DNA from: Streptomyces coacervatus
GTDB lineage: Bacteria > Actinomycetota > Actinomycetes > Streptomycetales > Streptomycetaceae
Assembly: GCF_029223485.1 (NCBI RefSeq)
Contig: NZ_JARHTP010000016.1
Coordinates: forward strand, 1 to 64,000
DNA: 64,000 nt
Direction of reading: 5' to 3'
The first letter of the stretch is position 1. The number at the start of each line of letters is the position of its first letter. The translations under genes and the position numbers were made by a program. Positions 42,803 to 51,292 of the stretch are shown piece by piece. Below the pieces are notes generated by a model that was given only the letters and a program-made list of their open reading frames with translations, ran no database searches and was not told the origin of the DNA.

Positions 42803-43453
42803 ATGCAGGTCGGCTCGGCGTTGTTCGCTGCCAGTACAGCGTCCAACGGGCCTGCCTTGTGCCGGATCGGAGTCGACGGCAAGAGCAAGGATCTCCCGGT
42901 CACCGGGCCTCAGCCCTACCTGCACGTCGACGCATGGCTGACGTCGTGGTACCTGGCAACCGTCTGCCGCGAGAACGGGCGTCTTGAACAGTTGGCGAGC
43001 GCTCCTGTGTCATTCCTTCGTCAGTCGGGCGCGGTCTTCGACGAGTTTCTGTACGACTGGGTGGAGGCTTTCCAGAGTTTCTGGCACGGGCAGCCTGAAG
43101 TCATGTGGGACAAGGTTGTGTCTGCAGTCAATGGGACCGATCCAGCCGTGCCTCACAACACGGGCAGCGACGTGCTGCTCAAGATCCTGTATCCGCCATT
43201 GGAACTCTTTCACCTCTATCAGCGCCAAGAGGTCGAGCGTTTCAACGCCGCTCTCGCCAATGCCGTCACCCGGCACAAGGAGTTCTGGACGGCAGACGAG
43301 GAACGCGCTCAGAGCGTCGACGGACTGGTGGCCCTGGCCCCGCTCGCCCTCGCTTCGATGTCGCGCGATGCCGACTTTCCTAACGACGTCGAGTCCCACT
43401 ACCTGCCCGAGGAGTTGCTGAGGTTCGGCTGGGCTGGCGAGGTTGACGCCTAA
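42803..43453 (+). CDS. Imm49-family immunity protein (orphan)
   Basis: A 216-residue protein matching the Imm49 immunity family by its opening MQVGSALFAASTASNG and by the YLHVDAWLTSWYLATVCRE core, followed by FDEFLYDWVEAFQSFW and the C-terminal YLPEELLRFGW. Imm49 proteins are expected to block a polymorphic toxin. No toxin gene (for example a large secreted protein with a C-terminal toxin domain) lies in the window. It is bracketed by the HxlR gene and an HxlR relic. Confidence 0.78.
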   Translation: MQVGSALFAASTASNGPALCRIGVDGKSKDLPVTGPQPYLHVDAWLTSWYLATVCRENGRLEQLASAPVSFLRQSGAVFDEFLYDWVEAFQSFWHGQPEVMWDKVVSAVNGTDPAVPHNTGSDVLLKILYPPLELFHLYQRQEVERFNAALANAVTRHKEFWTADEERAQSVDGLVALAPLALASMSRDADFPNDVESHYLPEELLRFGWAGEVDA

Positions 43454-43514
43454 TCCCCTCCTGCAGCCCGCGTGGGTTCGGCAACTTCCTCACCTGATGC
43501 ACCCGAGACCGACC

Positions 43515-43615
43515 AATGCGGGTGCCAAGTCCAGGATTCCGTCCTGAACCACACGCTCAGCAGTATGCATTGGAACCCTTGGCTGGCTGGCCGGAACAGC
43601 GCCACCGGCTGCGGT
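43515..43615 (+). pseudogene. Decayed HxlR 3' fragment
   Basis: Two blocks resemble the HxlR gene at 42112: CCAGGATTCCGTCCTGAACC-like text followed by a deletion, then CTGGCTGGCCGGAACAGCGCC against its TGGCGAGCTGGTCGGAACAGC. The order is kept but about 90 bases between are missing. It is a remnant of a duplicated hxlR 3' end on the right side of the Imm49 gene. Confidence 0.6.
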
Positions 43616-43821
43616 CTGGGGATGAGTTCGTGTGACAGCGCATGGCGGACGCTCTGGGGGACCCCGACCCGGCTTCGCCACCGCTTGATCGCCATCCACT
43701 CCCGCACGCAGGCCAACAGCCCACGGACACCGGCACACCCCGCAGCACTCCCCTTACCGGTCCGGAACGTCTCGCGGCGACGTCGCGTCAGGGCTTCGTT
43801 CCGAGATCGACGGCGCGCCGT

Positions 43822-43835
43822 TTAAAGCGTTTTAA
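43822..43835. promoter_or_regulatory. LacI-type operator upstream of lacI gene
   Basis: TTAAAGCGTTTTAA, an imperfect version of the palindrome at 45049, lies 70 bases before the LacI-type start. The LacI protein probably controls its own gene from here. Confidence 0.7.
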
Positions 43836-43905
43836 CCGGTGGGTACCATCACCGCCACCACAGACGCATGCCAAGAATGCGACCAGAATCCGGAGGGGAG
43901 GGAAA

Positions 43906-44958
43906 GTGGACGTGCCGAAATCCGCCGCCCCCACGGGCGGCAATGGCGCGGTCCCGCGCCCCCGCCTGGAGGACGTCGCCACCCGTGTGGGTATGTCCAC
44001 GGCCTCCGTGTCGCTGGTCCTGCGCAACGCCCCGGGCCCCAGCGAACGGACCCGGCAGCGCGTACTGAAGGCTGTCGCGGAGCTGGGCTATCGCCCCGAC
44101 CGCACCGCCAGTCTGCTGGCCAGCCGACGCAGCCGGCTGCTCGGCGTCATGGTCAACATCCACAGCCCGTTCCACGCCGAACTGGTCGAGCATCTGCACA
44201 CGGCCGCCGAGGAGGTCGGCTACGACCTGGTCCTGTCCACCCAGACCCGTACCCGTGACGAGCACACCGCCATCGGGACGCTGCTCGCCTTCCGCAGCGA
44301 GGCCCTGATCCTCCTCGGCCCCGTGGCCCCTGCCGACGCCCTGGCCGCACTGGACCGCAAGACGCCCGTCGTCGCCGTCGGCCGCCGTATCGCCGACGCC
44401 GCCCTGGACGTCGTACGCACCGCCGACGAGGACGGCATCGGCCAAGTCGTCGACCACCTGGTGGAGTTGGGGCACCGCGAGATCGCGTATGTGGACGGCG
44501 GCAGGGGTGTCATCGCGACCGATCGGCGCCACGGCTATCGCACCGCCATGCGCCGCCACGGGCTCGACGAGCACATCCGGGTGCTCCCCGGCGACATCAC
44601 CGAGGAGGCCGGCGAAAGGGCCGCACAGCATCTCCTCGACAGCGGCCCGCCGCCCACGGCAGTGGTCGCATACAACGACCAGTCGGCCATCGGTGTCCTC
44701 GCCGCGTTCGGCCGGGCCGGGATCGCCGTCCCCGGCACCGTCTCCGTCGCCGGCTACGACGACAATGCCCTGTCCCGGCTGGACTGCTTCGACCTGACCA
44801 CCGTCAGCCAGAACGCCGAGGAGCAGGCCCGTCATGCCGTGACGGCCGCCGTCGAGCGCCTCGACGGCGGCCGCACCGCACCCCGCGAGATCGTCCTCCC
44901 GCCCCGTCTGATCGTGCGAGGGACCACGCGGACGCCTTCGCGCGTATCAGGCACCTAA
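43906..44958 (+). CDS. LacI-family repressor of the ABC operon
   Basis: A 350-residue LacI/GalR-type regulator. The headpiece is LEDVATRVGMSTASVSLVLR and then RTRQRVLKAVAELGYRPDRT, with the hinge region ASLLASRRSRLLGV. A periplasmic-binding-like sugar-sensing domain follows (LGVMVNIHSPF, GGRGVIATDRRHGYR, YNDQSAIGVLAAFGRAGI). The GTG at 43906 has GGAGGGGAGG upstream. The operator half-sites before its gene and before the transporter have the same TTAAAGCG...TTTAA design, which points to autoregulation and to control of the next operon. Confidence 0.88.
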   Translation: MDVPKSAAPTGGNGAVPRPRLEDVATRVGMSTASVSLVLRNAPGPSERTRQRVLKAVAELGYRPDRTASLLASRRSRLLGVMVNIHSPFHAELVEHLHTAAEEVGYDLVLSTQTRTRDEHTAIGTLLAFRSEALILLGPVAPADALAALDRKTPVVAVGRRIADAALDVVRTADEDGIGQVVDHLVELGHREIAYVDGGRGVIATDRRHGYRTAMRRHGLDEHIRVLPGDITEEAGERAAQHLLDSGPPPTAVVAYNDQSAIGVLAAFGRAGIAVPGTVSVAGYDDNALSRLDCFDLTTVSQNAEEQARHAVTAAVERLDGGRTAPREIVLPPRLIVRGTTRTPSRVSGT

Positions 44959-44978
44959 CGCGTGTATCAGGCACCTAA
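44944..44978. repeat. 16-base direct repeat at the lacI stop
   Basis: GTATCAGGCACCTAAC appears at 44944-44959 and again at 44963-44978, three bases apart, spanning the stop codon. It looks like a short tandem duplication of no obvious function. Confidence 0.7.
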
Positions 44979-45008
44979 CAAGACAAGGTGCGCATCGGGC
45001 ACAAAGTC

Positions 45009-45037
45009 TTGACACGCCCCCGAAACAGAAGCATGCT
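45009..45037 (+). promoter_or_regulatory. Candidate sigma-70 type promoter of ABC operon
   Basis: TTGACA (45009-45014) is separated by 17 bases from CATGCT (45032-45037), a weak -10. The operator at 45049-45062 would lie just downstream, over the start of transcription. Confidence 0.55.
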
Positions 45038-45048
45038 CTGCGCACCGC

Positions 45049-45062
45049 TTAAAGCGCTTTAA
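45049..45062. promoter_or_regulatory. LacI operator before the ABC transporter
   Basis: TTAAAGCGCTTTAA is a perfect palindrome placed where the transcript of the transporter operon would begin. It is the same design as the site before the lacI gene. Confidence 0.82.
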
Positions 45063-45319
45063 AGAACACAAGATCGCCTGGTTCCCCGACGGAATCGCAG
45101 CGGGAAACTCCCGTGCGGCAAACCGTCGGAGCGTCACAAACGACGACCTACGAGAAAGTCGGCAGCGGGACGGCTCTGCCACCGCGCATCCCCGTTCACG
45201 CGCCCCTTCGGCGCACCCTCCCTGGCACCCCCATGCCCTCACACCCGTACCCGTACCCAAGGCTCTCCCGGCCCCGCTCAAGCCCTCGCCCGGCTTCACA
45301 TGAAGGAGCAACCCAGCAC

Positions 45320-46411
45320 ATGGAACGCATGCAGACCCGGCGGCCGTCCGGTCGCCGTCTCTCCACAAGAGGCCTGACCGCAGTGACTCTGCTCGCCATG
45401 GCAGCCGCCGCGCTGACCGGGTGCGCCAGCGGCAAGGGCTCCGGCGGCGACGGGGGCCAGTCGACGGCACCGGCCGGGGGCGGATCGACGTCCGGCACGA
45501 AGAGCAGCGGCAAGAACTCCATCTACGTCATCGGGGGCAAGGCCGACGACCCGTTCTGGTCCGCGATCAAGCGTGGCGGCGAGGACGCCGCCAAGCTGGT
45601 CACGGCGGGCGGCGGCAAGGTCACCTTCCTGGGCCCGCAGAACTACGACAACCTCGGCCCGGACGCCGCCAAGCTGACACTCACCGCGCTGGCGCAGAAC
45701 CCGTCCGCCATCGTGGTGCCGGACTGGGTTCCCGAGAACCAGGACGCCGCGATCAAGCAGGCCATCGCCAAGGGCGTCAAGGTGTTCGTCTACAACTCGG
45801 GCGGTGTCGAAGCGGCCAAGCGTACCGGCGCCATCAAGTACATAGGCTCGGACGACTACGAGGCGGGCAAGGCCGGCGGCGCCAAGTTCGCCGAGGAGGG
45901 CGCCAAGAACATCCTGTGCGTCAACACCGTGCCCGGTGCGGCCAATTCGGAAGCCCGCTGCAAGGGCATCAAGGACGGCGCCAAGAGCAAGGGGGGCACG
46001 TCCAAGCAACTCCCCCTGCCCTCCTCGAACTTCGGCAACCCGTCCGCCGTCACACAGGCGATCAAGGCCGCGCTGCTGAAGGACGGCAGCGTCGACGCCG
46101 TGGTCACCATCGGCGTCCAGGACGCGGACAGCGCCGCCGCCGCAATCGACCAGGCCAAGGCCGGTGACAAGGTCAAGCTCGGCACCTTCGACCTCTCACA
46201 GAGCCAGCTCGACCGCGTCAAGGCCGGCAAGCAGCTCTTCGCCATCGACCAACAGCCGTACCTGCAGGGCTTCTACGCCGTGTCGATCGCCAACCAGCTC
46301 CTGTCCTACGGCGTCCTCCCGCCGCAGAACCCGCTGCTGACCGGCCCGCTCCTGGTCACCGCCGACAACGTCGCCGCGGCGATCGCGGGCACCAAGGCCG
46401 GCGTCCGCTGA
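45320..46411 (+). CDS. Sugar ABC transporter substrate-binding lipoprotein
   Basis: A 363-residue lipoprotein with the lipobox ALTGCASGK near residue 35 and a serine/glycine-rich linker, followed by a periplasmic-binding fold of the ribose/xylose type (SIYVIGGKADDPFWSAIKRG, then AIVVPDWVPENQDAAI and the hinge sequences GTFDLSQSQLDRVKAG). It captures a sugar or related solute outside the cell. The start at 45320 lies about 12 bases after AAGGAG; an ATG nine bases further in is possible. A hairpin separates its stop from the permease gene. Confidence 0.87.
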   Translation: MERMQTRRPSGRRLSTRGLTAVTLLAMAAAALTGCASGKGSGGDGGQSTAPAGGGSTSGTKSSGKNSIYVIGGKADDPFWSAIKRGGEDAAKLVTAGGGKVTFLGPQNYDNLGPDAAKLTLTALAQNPSAIVVPDWVPENQDAAIKQAIAKGVKVFVYNSGGVEAAKRTGAIKYIGSDDYEAGKAGGAKFAEEGAKNILCVNTVPGAANSEARCKGIKDGAKSKGGTSKQLPLPSSNFGNPSAVTQAIKAALLKDGSVDAVVTIGVQDADSAAAAIDQAKAGDKVKLGTFDLSQSQLDRVKAGKQLFAIDQQPYLQGFYAVSIANQLLSYGVLPPQNPLLTGPLLVTADNVAAAIAGTKAGVR

Positions 46412-46422
46412 CCCATCCACCG

Positions 46423-46450
46423 GTGCCGGGCCCGCCCCTGGGCCCGGCAC
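46423..46450 (+). terminator. Intercistronic hairpin after the binding-protein gene
   Basis: GTGCCGGGCCC pairs perfectly with GGGCCCGGCAC around a six-base loop. It lies right after the binding-protein stop and 57 bases before the permease start. Such stem-loops often stabilise the upstream message or attenuate, giving more binding protein than permease. Confidence 0.7.
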
Positions 46451-46506
46451 CCCTCCCTGAGCTCCCCTCGCACCACATCCGGAATCACGAAGGTGACACC
46501 ACTCCG

Positions 46507-47577
46507 ATGACAACCTCTCTTCCCGACACGACGGCCGAGAACGACACGGCCGTCGCCCCACCGAAGCAGTCCGAGAGCCCGCTCGGGCAACTGCGGCATC
46601 GCCCCGAGGCAGGCGCACTCATCGGAACCCTCAGCGTCTTCGTCTTCTTCGGGATCTTCGGCGGCGCCAAGTTCCTCGCCCCCGCGGGCGCCGCGAGCTG
46701 GCTCAACATCGCCGCCGAACTCGGCATCATCGCCATCCCCGTCGGCCTGCTGATGATCGCCGGCGAACTCGACGTGTCCGTCGGCTCGGTGCTCGCCGGC
46801 AGCTCGATGACCCTGGCCATCGTCTCCGGGCACTGGGGCGCCCCCATGATCGTCGGAATCGTGCTCGCCCTCGGCCTCGGCCTGTTCACCGGCCTGCTCA
46901 ACGGGGTCATCGTCACCCGCACCAACGTCCCGTCCCTGGTGGTCACGCTGGCCACCCTGTCCGGCATGGCCGGTCTCACCCTGGGCCTGTCCCGCGTGAC
47001 CACCGGCACCACCAGCGTCGCCATCACCCCCGACCCGCTGTCCAAGGCCCTGTTCGGGAAGCTGATCGCCGGCCAGTTCGAGGTGGCGATCTTCTGGTGG
47101 CTCGGCCTCGCCACCGTCGTCACCGTGCTGCTGCAGATGATGAAGTACGGCAACTGGATCTTCGCCATCGGCGGCGACAAGGAGAGCGCCCGCGCCACCG
47201 GCATCCCCGTCAACCGCGTGAAGATCGCCCTCTATATGGCCAGCGGCTTCGGCGCCGCCCTGGTCGGCGTGATCCAGACCATCCTCTACAACGGCGCCCA
47301 GGTCGCCAACGGCCAGTCCTTCGTCTTCAACTCCATCATCGCCGTCGTCATCGGCGGCGTGCTCCTGACCGGCGGCTACGGCTCCGTCTTCGGCATCGTG
47401 CTCGGCACGTTGACGTTCGCCATCGTCAACCAGGGCATCTACTACACAGGTTGGAACTCCGACTGGGCCAGCCTCATCCTCGGCATCCTGATCCTCACCG
47501 CCGTCCTGATGAACAACACCTTCCGTCGCCTCGCCCTGTCCTACACACCCCGCACCACGAAGAAGGCCCGCCCATGA
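46507..47577 (+). CDS. Sugar ABC transporter permease (RbsC type)
   Basis: A 356-residue inner-membrane protein with about nine or ten hydrophobic helices. The BPD_transp_2 signature is seen in IPVGLLMIAGELDVSVGSVL and in the loop GGDKESARATGIPVNRVK, which contacts the ATPase. It forms the channel. The gene starts ATGACAACC at 46507 and its stop overlaps the ATPase start (ATGA). Confidence 0.9.
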   Translation: MTTSLPDTTAENDTAVAPPKQSESPLGQLRHRPEAGALIGTLSVFVFFGIFGGAKFLAPAGAASWLNIAAELGIIAIPVGLLMIAGELDVSVGSVLAGSSMTLAIVSGHWGAPMIVGIVLALGLGLFTGLLNGVIVTRTNVPSLVVTLATLSGMAGLTLGLSRVTTGTTSVAITPDPLSKALFGKLIAGQFEVAIFWWLGLATVVTVLLQMMKYGNWIFAIGGDKESARATGIPVNRVKIALYMASGFGAALVGVIQTILYNGAQVANGQSFVFNSIIAVVIGGVLLTGGYGSVFGIVLGTLTFAIVNQGIYYTGWNSDWASLILGILILTAVLMNNTFRRLALSYTPRTTKKARP

Positions 47578-48380
47578 CCACCCCACCCCTGCTGCGCCTG
47601 ACCGACGTCAGCAAGTCCTTCCTCGGCACCCACGCCCTGCAGGACATCTCCCTGGAGGTGGAGGCCGGCAAGGTGCTGTGCCTGCTCGGAGACAACGGCG
47701 CCGGCAAATCCACCCTCATCAAGATCCTCTCCGGGTTCCACAAGCCGACCACCGGCACGATCGAGGTCAGCGGGAAGCCGGTCATGTTCGACAGTCCGCG
47801 TGACGCCAGCGACCGGGGCATCGCCACCGTGCACCAGTTCGGCGGCACCTTCCCGCTGATGGGCGTCGGCCGCTGCTTCTTCGTCGGCGCCGAACCCACC
47901 AAGGGCTACGGCCCGTTCAAGCTCTTCGACAAGAAACTGGCCGGCGAGATCGCCGTACGCGAGATGCAGTCCCTCGGCATCACCCGCGTCACCGACGGCA
48001 ACCGCCTCGTCGGCAGCCTCTCCGGCGGCGAACGCCAGGCCCTCGCCATCGCCCGCGCCGTCTACTTCGGCGCCAACGTCCTCATCCTCGACGAGCCCAC
48101 CGCCGCCCTCGGCGTCAAAGAAGCCGCCCATGTCCTGCGCATCATCATGCAGGCCCGCGCCAAGGGCGTAGCCGTCATCCTCGTCACCCACAACGTCCGC
48201 CACGCCATGATGGTCGGCGACCACTTCGCCGTACTGATCCGCGGCCAGAAGGCCGACGACTTCCGCAAGGGCGAACGCACCCGCGAGGAGATCACCGACC
48301 TCATGGCCGGCGGCGAGGCCATGGCCCATCTCGAAGCAGAACTGGCCCAGATGCAGCTGCAGGCGGAAGCCGACGCCTGA
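47574..48380 (+). CDS. Sugar ABC transporter ATPase
   Basis: A 268-residue single-domain ABC ATPase. Walker A is GDNGAGKST near residue 40, the signature is LSGGERQALAIARA near 150, and Walker B is ANVLILDEPTAALG. It is shorter than typical two-domain sugar ATPases such as RbsA, so it would act as a homodimer. The ATP-binding subunit energises import by the binding protein and permease encoded upstream. Confidence 0.9.
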   Translation: MTTPPLLRLTDVSKSFLGTHALQDISLEVEAGKVLCLLGDNGAGKSTLIKILSGFHKPTTGTIEVSGKPVMFDSPRDASDRGIATVHQFGGTFPLMGVGRCFFVGAEPTKGYGPFKLFDKKLAGEIAVREMQSLGITRVTDGNRLVGSLSGGERQALAIARAVYFGANVLILDEPTAALGVKEAAHVLRIIMQARAKGVAVILVTHNVRHAMMVGDHFAVLIRGQKADDFRKGERTREEITDLMAGGEAMAHLEAELAQMQLQAEADA

Positions 48381-48396
48381 CAGCGGGCAACAGGAA

Positions 48397-48431
48397 GAGG
48401 GCGCACCCGCACGAACCGTGGGAGCGCCCTC
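48397..48431 (+). terminator. Hairpin after the ABC operon
   Basis: GAGGGCGC (48397-48404) pairs with GCGCCCTC (48424-48431). It lies 17 bases after the ATPase stop and before the GntR relic, so it probably ends the operon's transcript. Confidence 0.65.
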
Positions 48432-48475
48432 TCCGTCACACACCCCGCTCCATGTACGACGGTCAGGACGGTGCG

Positions 48476-48937
48476 ATGCCGGATGCCCGCTCCCCTGGCT
48501 CGGCGCCTGTCGGATTCGTCCCGGACCGTTCGAGCCGGGAACCGCTCCATCAGCAGCTCTCCCGGCAGTTGAAGCGCGCCATCGACCAAGGCCATCGGGT
48601 GCGGCACGCGGACGGTGTGCGCGTCGCGTAATGGTGCTCGTACGTACCTGTCGGCCTCCTGAAGCCGGACACGGAGTGGTTGGAAACCCTGGGCCTGTAC
48701 GAGATGCTGCAGGCGGCCGGGCTCGACGTGCACAGCGCCCAGCAGTCGATCGGGGCGCACGCCGCCACCGCGAGGGAGAGCGAACTGCTCGGTGTCGCCG
48801 AGGAAAGCGCGTTGCTGACCCTGCGGCGCACGATCGTCGACCGCATCGGCCGCGTCATCGAATACGCCACCCACTGCTACCCGCCCTCGCGGCCCGGCTT
48901 CGCCTTCTGCCTCACCTCACGCGCCCACGGAGGATGA
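48476..48937 (+). pseudogene. GntR/UTRA regulator relic
   Basis: The first part (MPDARSPGSAPVGFVPDRS, then REPLHQQLSRQLKRAIDQG) is the N-terminal helix of a GntR regulator, but it stops at a TAA without the recognition helix. In another frame the sequence resumes with the UTRA effector domain: YEMLQAAGLDVHSAQQSIG and LLGVAEESALLTLRRTIVD. The middle DNA-binding part is deleted or scrambled. It probably once regulated the neighbouring transporter or another locus. It overlaps the convergent helR gene's end by 26 bases. Confidence 0.72.
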
Positions 48938-51089
48938 CAAGTTGCTGGGTCGCCCGGGTCATCGCGACATAGCGGTCGACCGCTCCTTCGATGCCCGTGC
49001 CGAAGGTCTCCGGGGCGATGAGGACGACCAGGTCGAACTCCAGCCCCTTCGACAGCTCCGGGGTCAGCGAGCGGACACGGGATGTCGCCCGGAACGCAGG
49101 GTCGCCGATGACGCAGGCGATCCCCTCGGCGTGTGCCGCGAGCCAGGTGTCGAGGATCGAGTCGAGGTCCGCAGTGGATCCGTGGACGACGGGGATGCCG
49201 CTGCTGCGGATGGAAGTCGGCACGTTGGCGTCCGGGAGTGCGGCACGGATGACCGGCTCGGCTTCCGTCATGACCTCTTCCGGCGTGCGGTAGTTGATGC
49301 TCAGGGAGGTCACCCTGACCCTGTCGAGTCCGATCCGTTCGAGCCGTTCCTGCCACGACTCCGTGAACCCGTGCCTGGCCTGGGCGCGGTCCCCGACGAT
49401 GGTGAAGCTCCGGGACGGGCAGCGCAGCAGCAGCATCTGCCACTCCGCGTCGGTCAGTTCCTGGGCCTCGTCCACGACGATGTGCGCGAACGGGCCGGCG
49501 AGCACGTCCGGTTCGGCGGTGGGCAGTGCGCTCTCGTCGATCAGGCTGTCCTGCAGGTCCTGTCCCCGCAGCATCGTCACCGCGCCCTCACCGTCGTCAT
49601 CGGCCGCGAGCACATTGCCGATGACGTCTGCCATGCGGGCGCGCTGGGCGGCGACAGACGCCTCGTGCCTGCGCTTTCGTCGCGATGCCTCCGGGTCGCC
49701 GAGCCGCTGCCGTGCCGCGTCCAGGAGCGGCAGATCGGACACCGTCCAGGCCTGGGCGTCCGCGCGCTGCAGGCTGCGCACCTCGTCGCGGCTGAGCCAG
49801 GGAGCGCACATCCGCAGGTAGGCGGGCACCGACCAGAGGTCGCCGACGAGGTCGGCCGCTTCGAGCAGCGGCCACGCCCGGCTGAGGGTGTCGTTCAGTT
49901 CCTTGTCCTGCCGCAGGGCCCTGCGGAACAGGTCGGGCGGGACATCGCCGTTGTGCTTGTCCATCAGGATCGCCAGCAGCTTCTCCCAGATCTGGTCGCG
50001 CGCTTCGTTGTGCGGCGTGCCTGGCTCTGCCGCTTCGAACGCCTCGGCCCAGTCCTCCGCGCTCAGCCAGAGGTCGGAGGAGTCGATCGTGACCGTCATC
50101 CCTTCGGTGGGCGGCTCCTCGTAGAACCTGACGGCCTTCTCGATCGCCTTCACCATGTCCGCGGACGACTTCAGGAGGGCCACGTCCGGGTCGGTCTCGA
50201 TCGCCGCTGCGGCTCCCTCGGCGACGAGGTCCCGCACGGTGCAGGTCTGCACGCCCTCCTCTCCGAGGCTGGGGAGGACGTCGGCGACGTAGGCCAGGTA
50301 GGGCTGGTGCGGGCCGACGAACAGTACGCCGCCCCGACGGTGACCGAGGCGGGGGTCGGAGTAGAGCAGGTGGGCGGAACGGTGCAGGGCGACGACGGTC
50401 TTCCCGGTGCCGGGACCGCCGTCGACGACGAGGGCGCCGCGGGATCCCGCCCGGATGATGGCGTCCTGGTCGGCCTGGATGGTGGCGAGCACGTCGCGCA
50501 TCCGGGCCGACCGGTTGCTGCCCAGGCTGGCGATGAAGGCGGACTGATCGTCGAGCGCGGCGTGCCCTTCGAGCCCGTCGGCGGTGAACACCTCGTCCCA
50601 GTAGTCGCTGATCCGGCCGCGGGTCCAGCGGTACCTGCGGCGGCTGGCCAGGCCCATCGGGTTGGCGTGGGTCGCCGCGAAGAACGGCTCGGCCGCGGGA
50701 GAGCGCCAGTCGAGCAGCAGCCGACGGCCCGTGCTGTCGGTGAGGCCGAGTCGTCCGATGTACAGGGGCTCGGGGTCGTCCGCGCCGACGATGTGCCCGA
50801 GGCACAGGTCCAGGCCGAAGCGGCGCAGGGTGCGCAGGCGGCCGGTGAGCCGGTGGACCTCGATGTCCCGGTCCATCGCCTGCCGGCCCATGCCGCCGGG
50901 TGCCTTGAGCTCGGCGTCGAGGCGGTCGGACAGTTCGGCGATGGTCTGCTCGAGGCTCTCGGCGATGGCCGCGAAGTGCTGGTCGTCGGCGGCGATCAGC
51001 GTGGGGTCGGCCTTGGGGGCGAGGCGGTCGGGAAGGTCGAACGCGCTGGTCTTTGGGCACGACCCATGAACCGACAACGGCAAATGCAC
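48912..51089 (-). CDS. helR: HelR, RNA polymerase-clearing helicase
   Basis: A 725-residue UvrD-like ATPase of the HelD/HelR type, which displaces rifamycin from, or rescues, stalled RNA polymerase. The P-loop is VVDGGPGTGKTVVALHRSA near residue 216, and the helicase motifs FAHIVVDEAQELTDAEWQ and SINYRTPEE and YVAMTRATQQLVIL are in order. The first 200 residues are the coiled-coil and RNA polymerase-contact region with LDWRSPAAEPFFAATH. The GTG start has AGGAG nine bases upstream. A rifamycin-associated element (51149-51168) lies just upstream, which strongly supports the assignment. Confidence 0.92.
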   Translation of the reverse strand: MHLPLSVHGSCPKTSAFDLPDRLAPKADPTLIAADDQHFAAIAESLEQTIAELSDRLDAELKAPGGMGRQAMDRDIEVHRLTGRLRTLRRFGLDLCLGHIVGADDPEPLYIGRLGLTDSTGRRLLLDWRSPAAEPFFAATHANPMGLASRRRYRWTRGRISDYWDEVFTADGLEGHAALDDQSAFIASLGSNRSARMRDVLATIQADQDAIIRAGSRGALVVDGGPGTGKTVVALHRSAHLLYSDPRLGHRRGGVLFVGPHQPYLAYVADVLPSLGEEGVQTCTVRDLVAEGAAAAIETDPDVALLKSSADMVKAIEKAVRFYEEPPTEGMTVTIDSSDLWLSAEDWAEAFEAAEPGTPHNEARDQIWEKLLAILMDKHNGDVPPDLFRRALRQDKELNDTLSRAWPLLEAADLVGDLWSVPAYLRMCAPWLSRDEVRSLQRADAQAWTVSDLPLLDAARQRLGDPEASRRKRRHEASVAAQRARMADVIGNVLAADDDGEGAVTMLRGQDLQDSLIDESALPTAEPDVLAGPFAHIVVDEAQELTDAEWQMLLLRCPSRSFTIVGDRAQARHGFTESWQERLERIGLDRVRVTSLSINYRTPEEVMTEAEPVIRAALPDANVPTSIRSSGIPVVHGSTADLDSILDTWLAAHAEGIACVIGDPAFRATSRVRSLTPELSKGLEFDLVVLIAPETFGTGIEGAVDRYVAMTRATQQLVILRGRVR

Positions 51090-51148
51090 TTCGTGAATCT
51101 CCTGTTTCCGCAGCTTCGGGCTTCGGCCTGCGATTCTGCGGTACGACC

Positions 51149-51168
51149 GGGGCCTTGCCGCAAGCCCC
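51149..51168 (-). promoter_or_regulatory. Rifamycin-associated element (RAE)
   Basis: On the minus strand GGGGCTTGCGGCAAGGCCCC is the known RAE inverted repeat, found upstream of rifamycin-inducible genes in actinobacteria. It lies 60 bases before the helR start, and a TATAGC-like -10 is about 10 bases upstream, so it would sit over the start of transcription. It implies induction of helR by rifamycins. Confidence 0.88.
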
Positions 51169-51191
51169 CCAGTGCGCTATATGTTGAAAGT

Positions 51192-51225
51192 GGCAAGGAG
51201 TGGCGAACTCCTTGCCTTTATTTTT
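51192..51225 (+). terminator. Intrinsic terminator with T-tract
   Basis: GGCAAGGAG (51192-51200) pairs with CTCCTTGCC (51208-51216) around a seven-base loop, followed on the plus strand by TTTATTTTT. It lies between the helR control region and the secreted-protein gene. The T-tract is on the plus strand; the minus-strand reading lacks one, so it may protect the helR promoter from transcription moving the other way. Confidence 0.75.
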
Positions 51226-51238
51226 CCTGGGACGCACT

Positions 51239-51272
51239 GCGCGCGTCCACGCTGAGCGAAGTGGACGCGCGC
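51239..51272 (-). terminator. Hairpin after the secreted-protein gene
   Basis: CGCGCGTCCAC (51240-51250) pairs with GTGGACGCGCG (51261-51271) around a 10-base loop. It lies 20 bases after the stop of the small secreted-protein gene ending at 51293 and should terminate it. Confidence 0.7.
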
Positions 51273-51292
51273 TGTCGGCATTCAGCCGCTCG

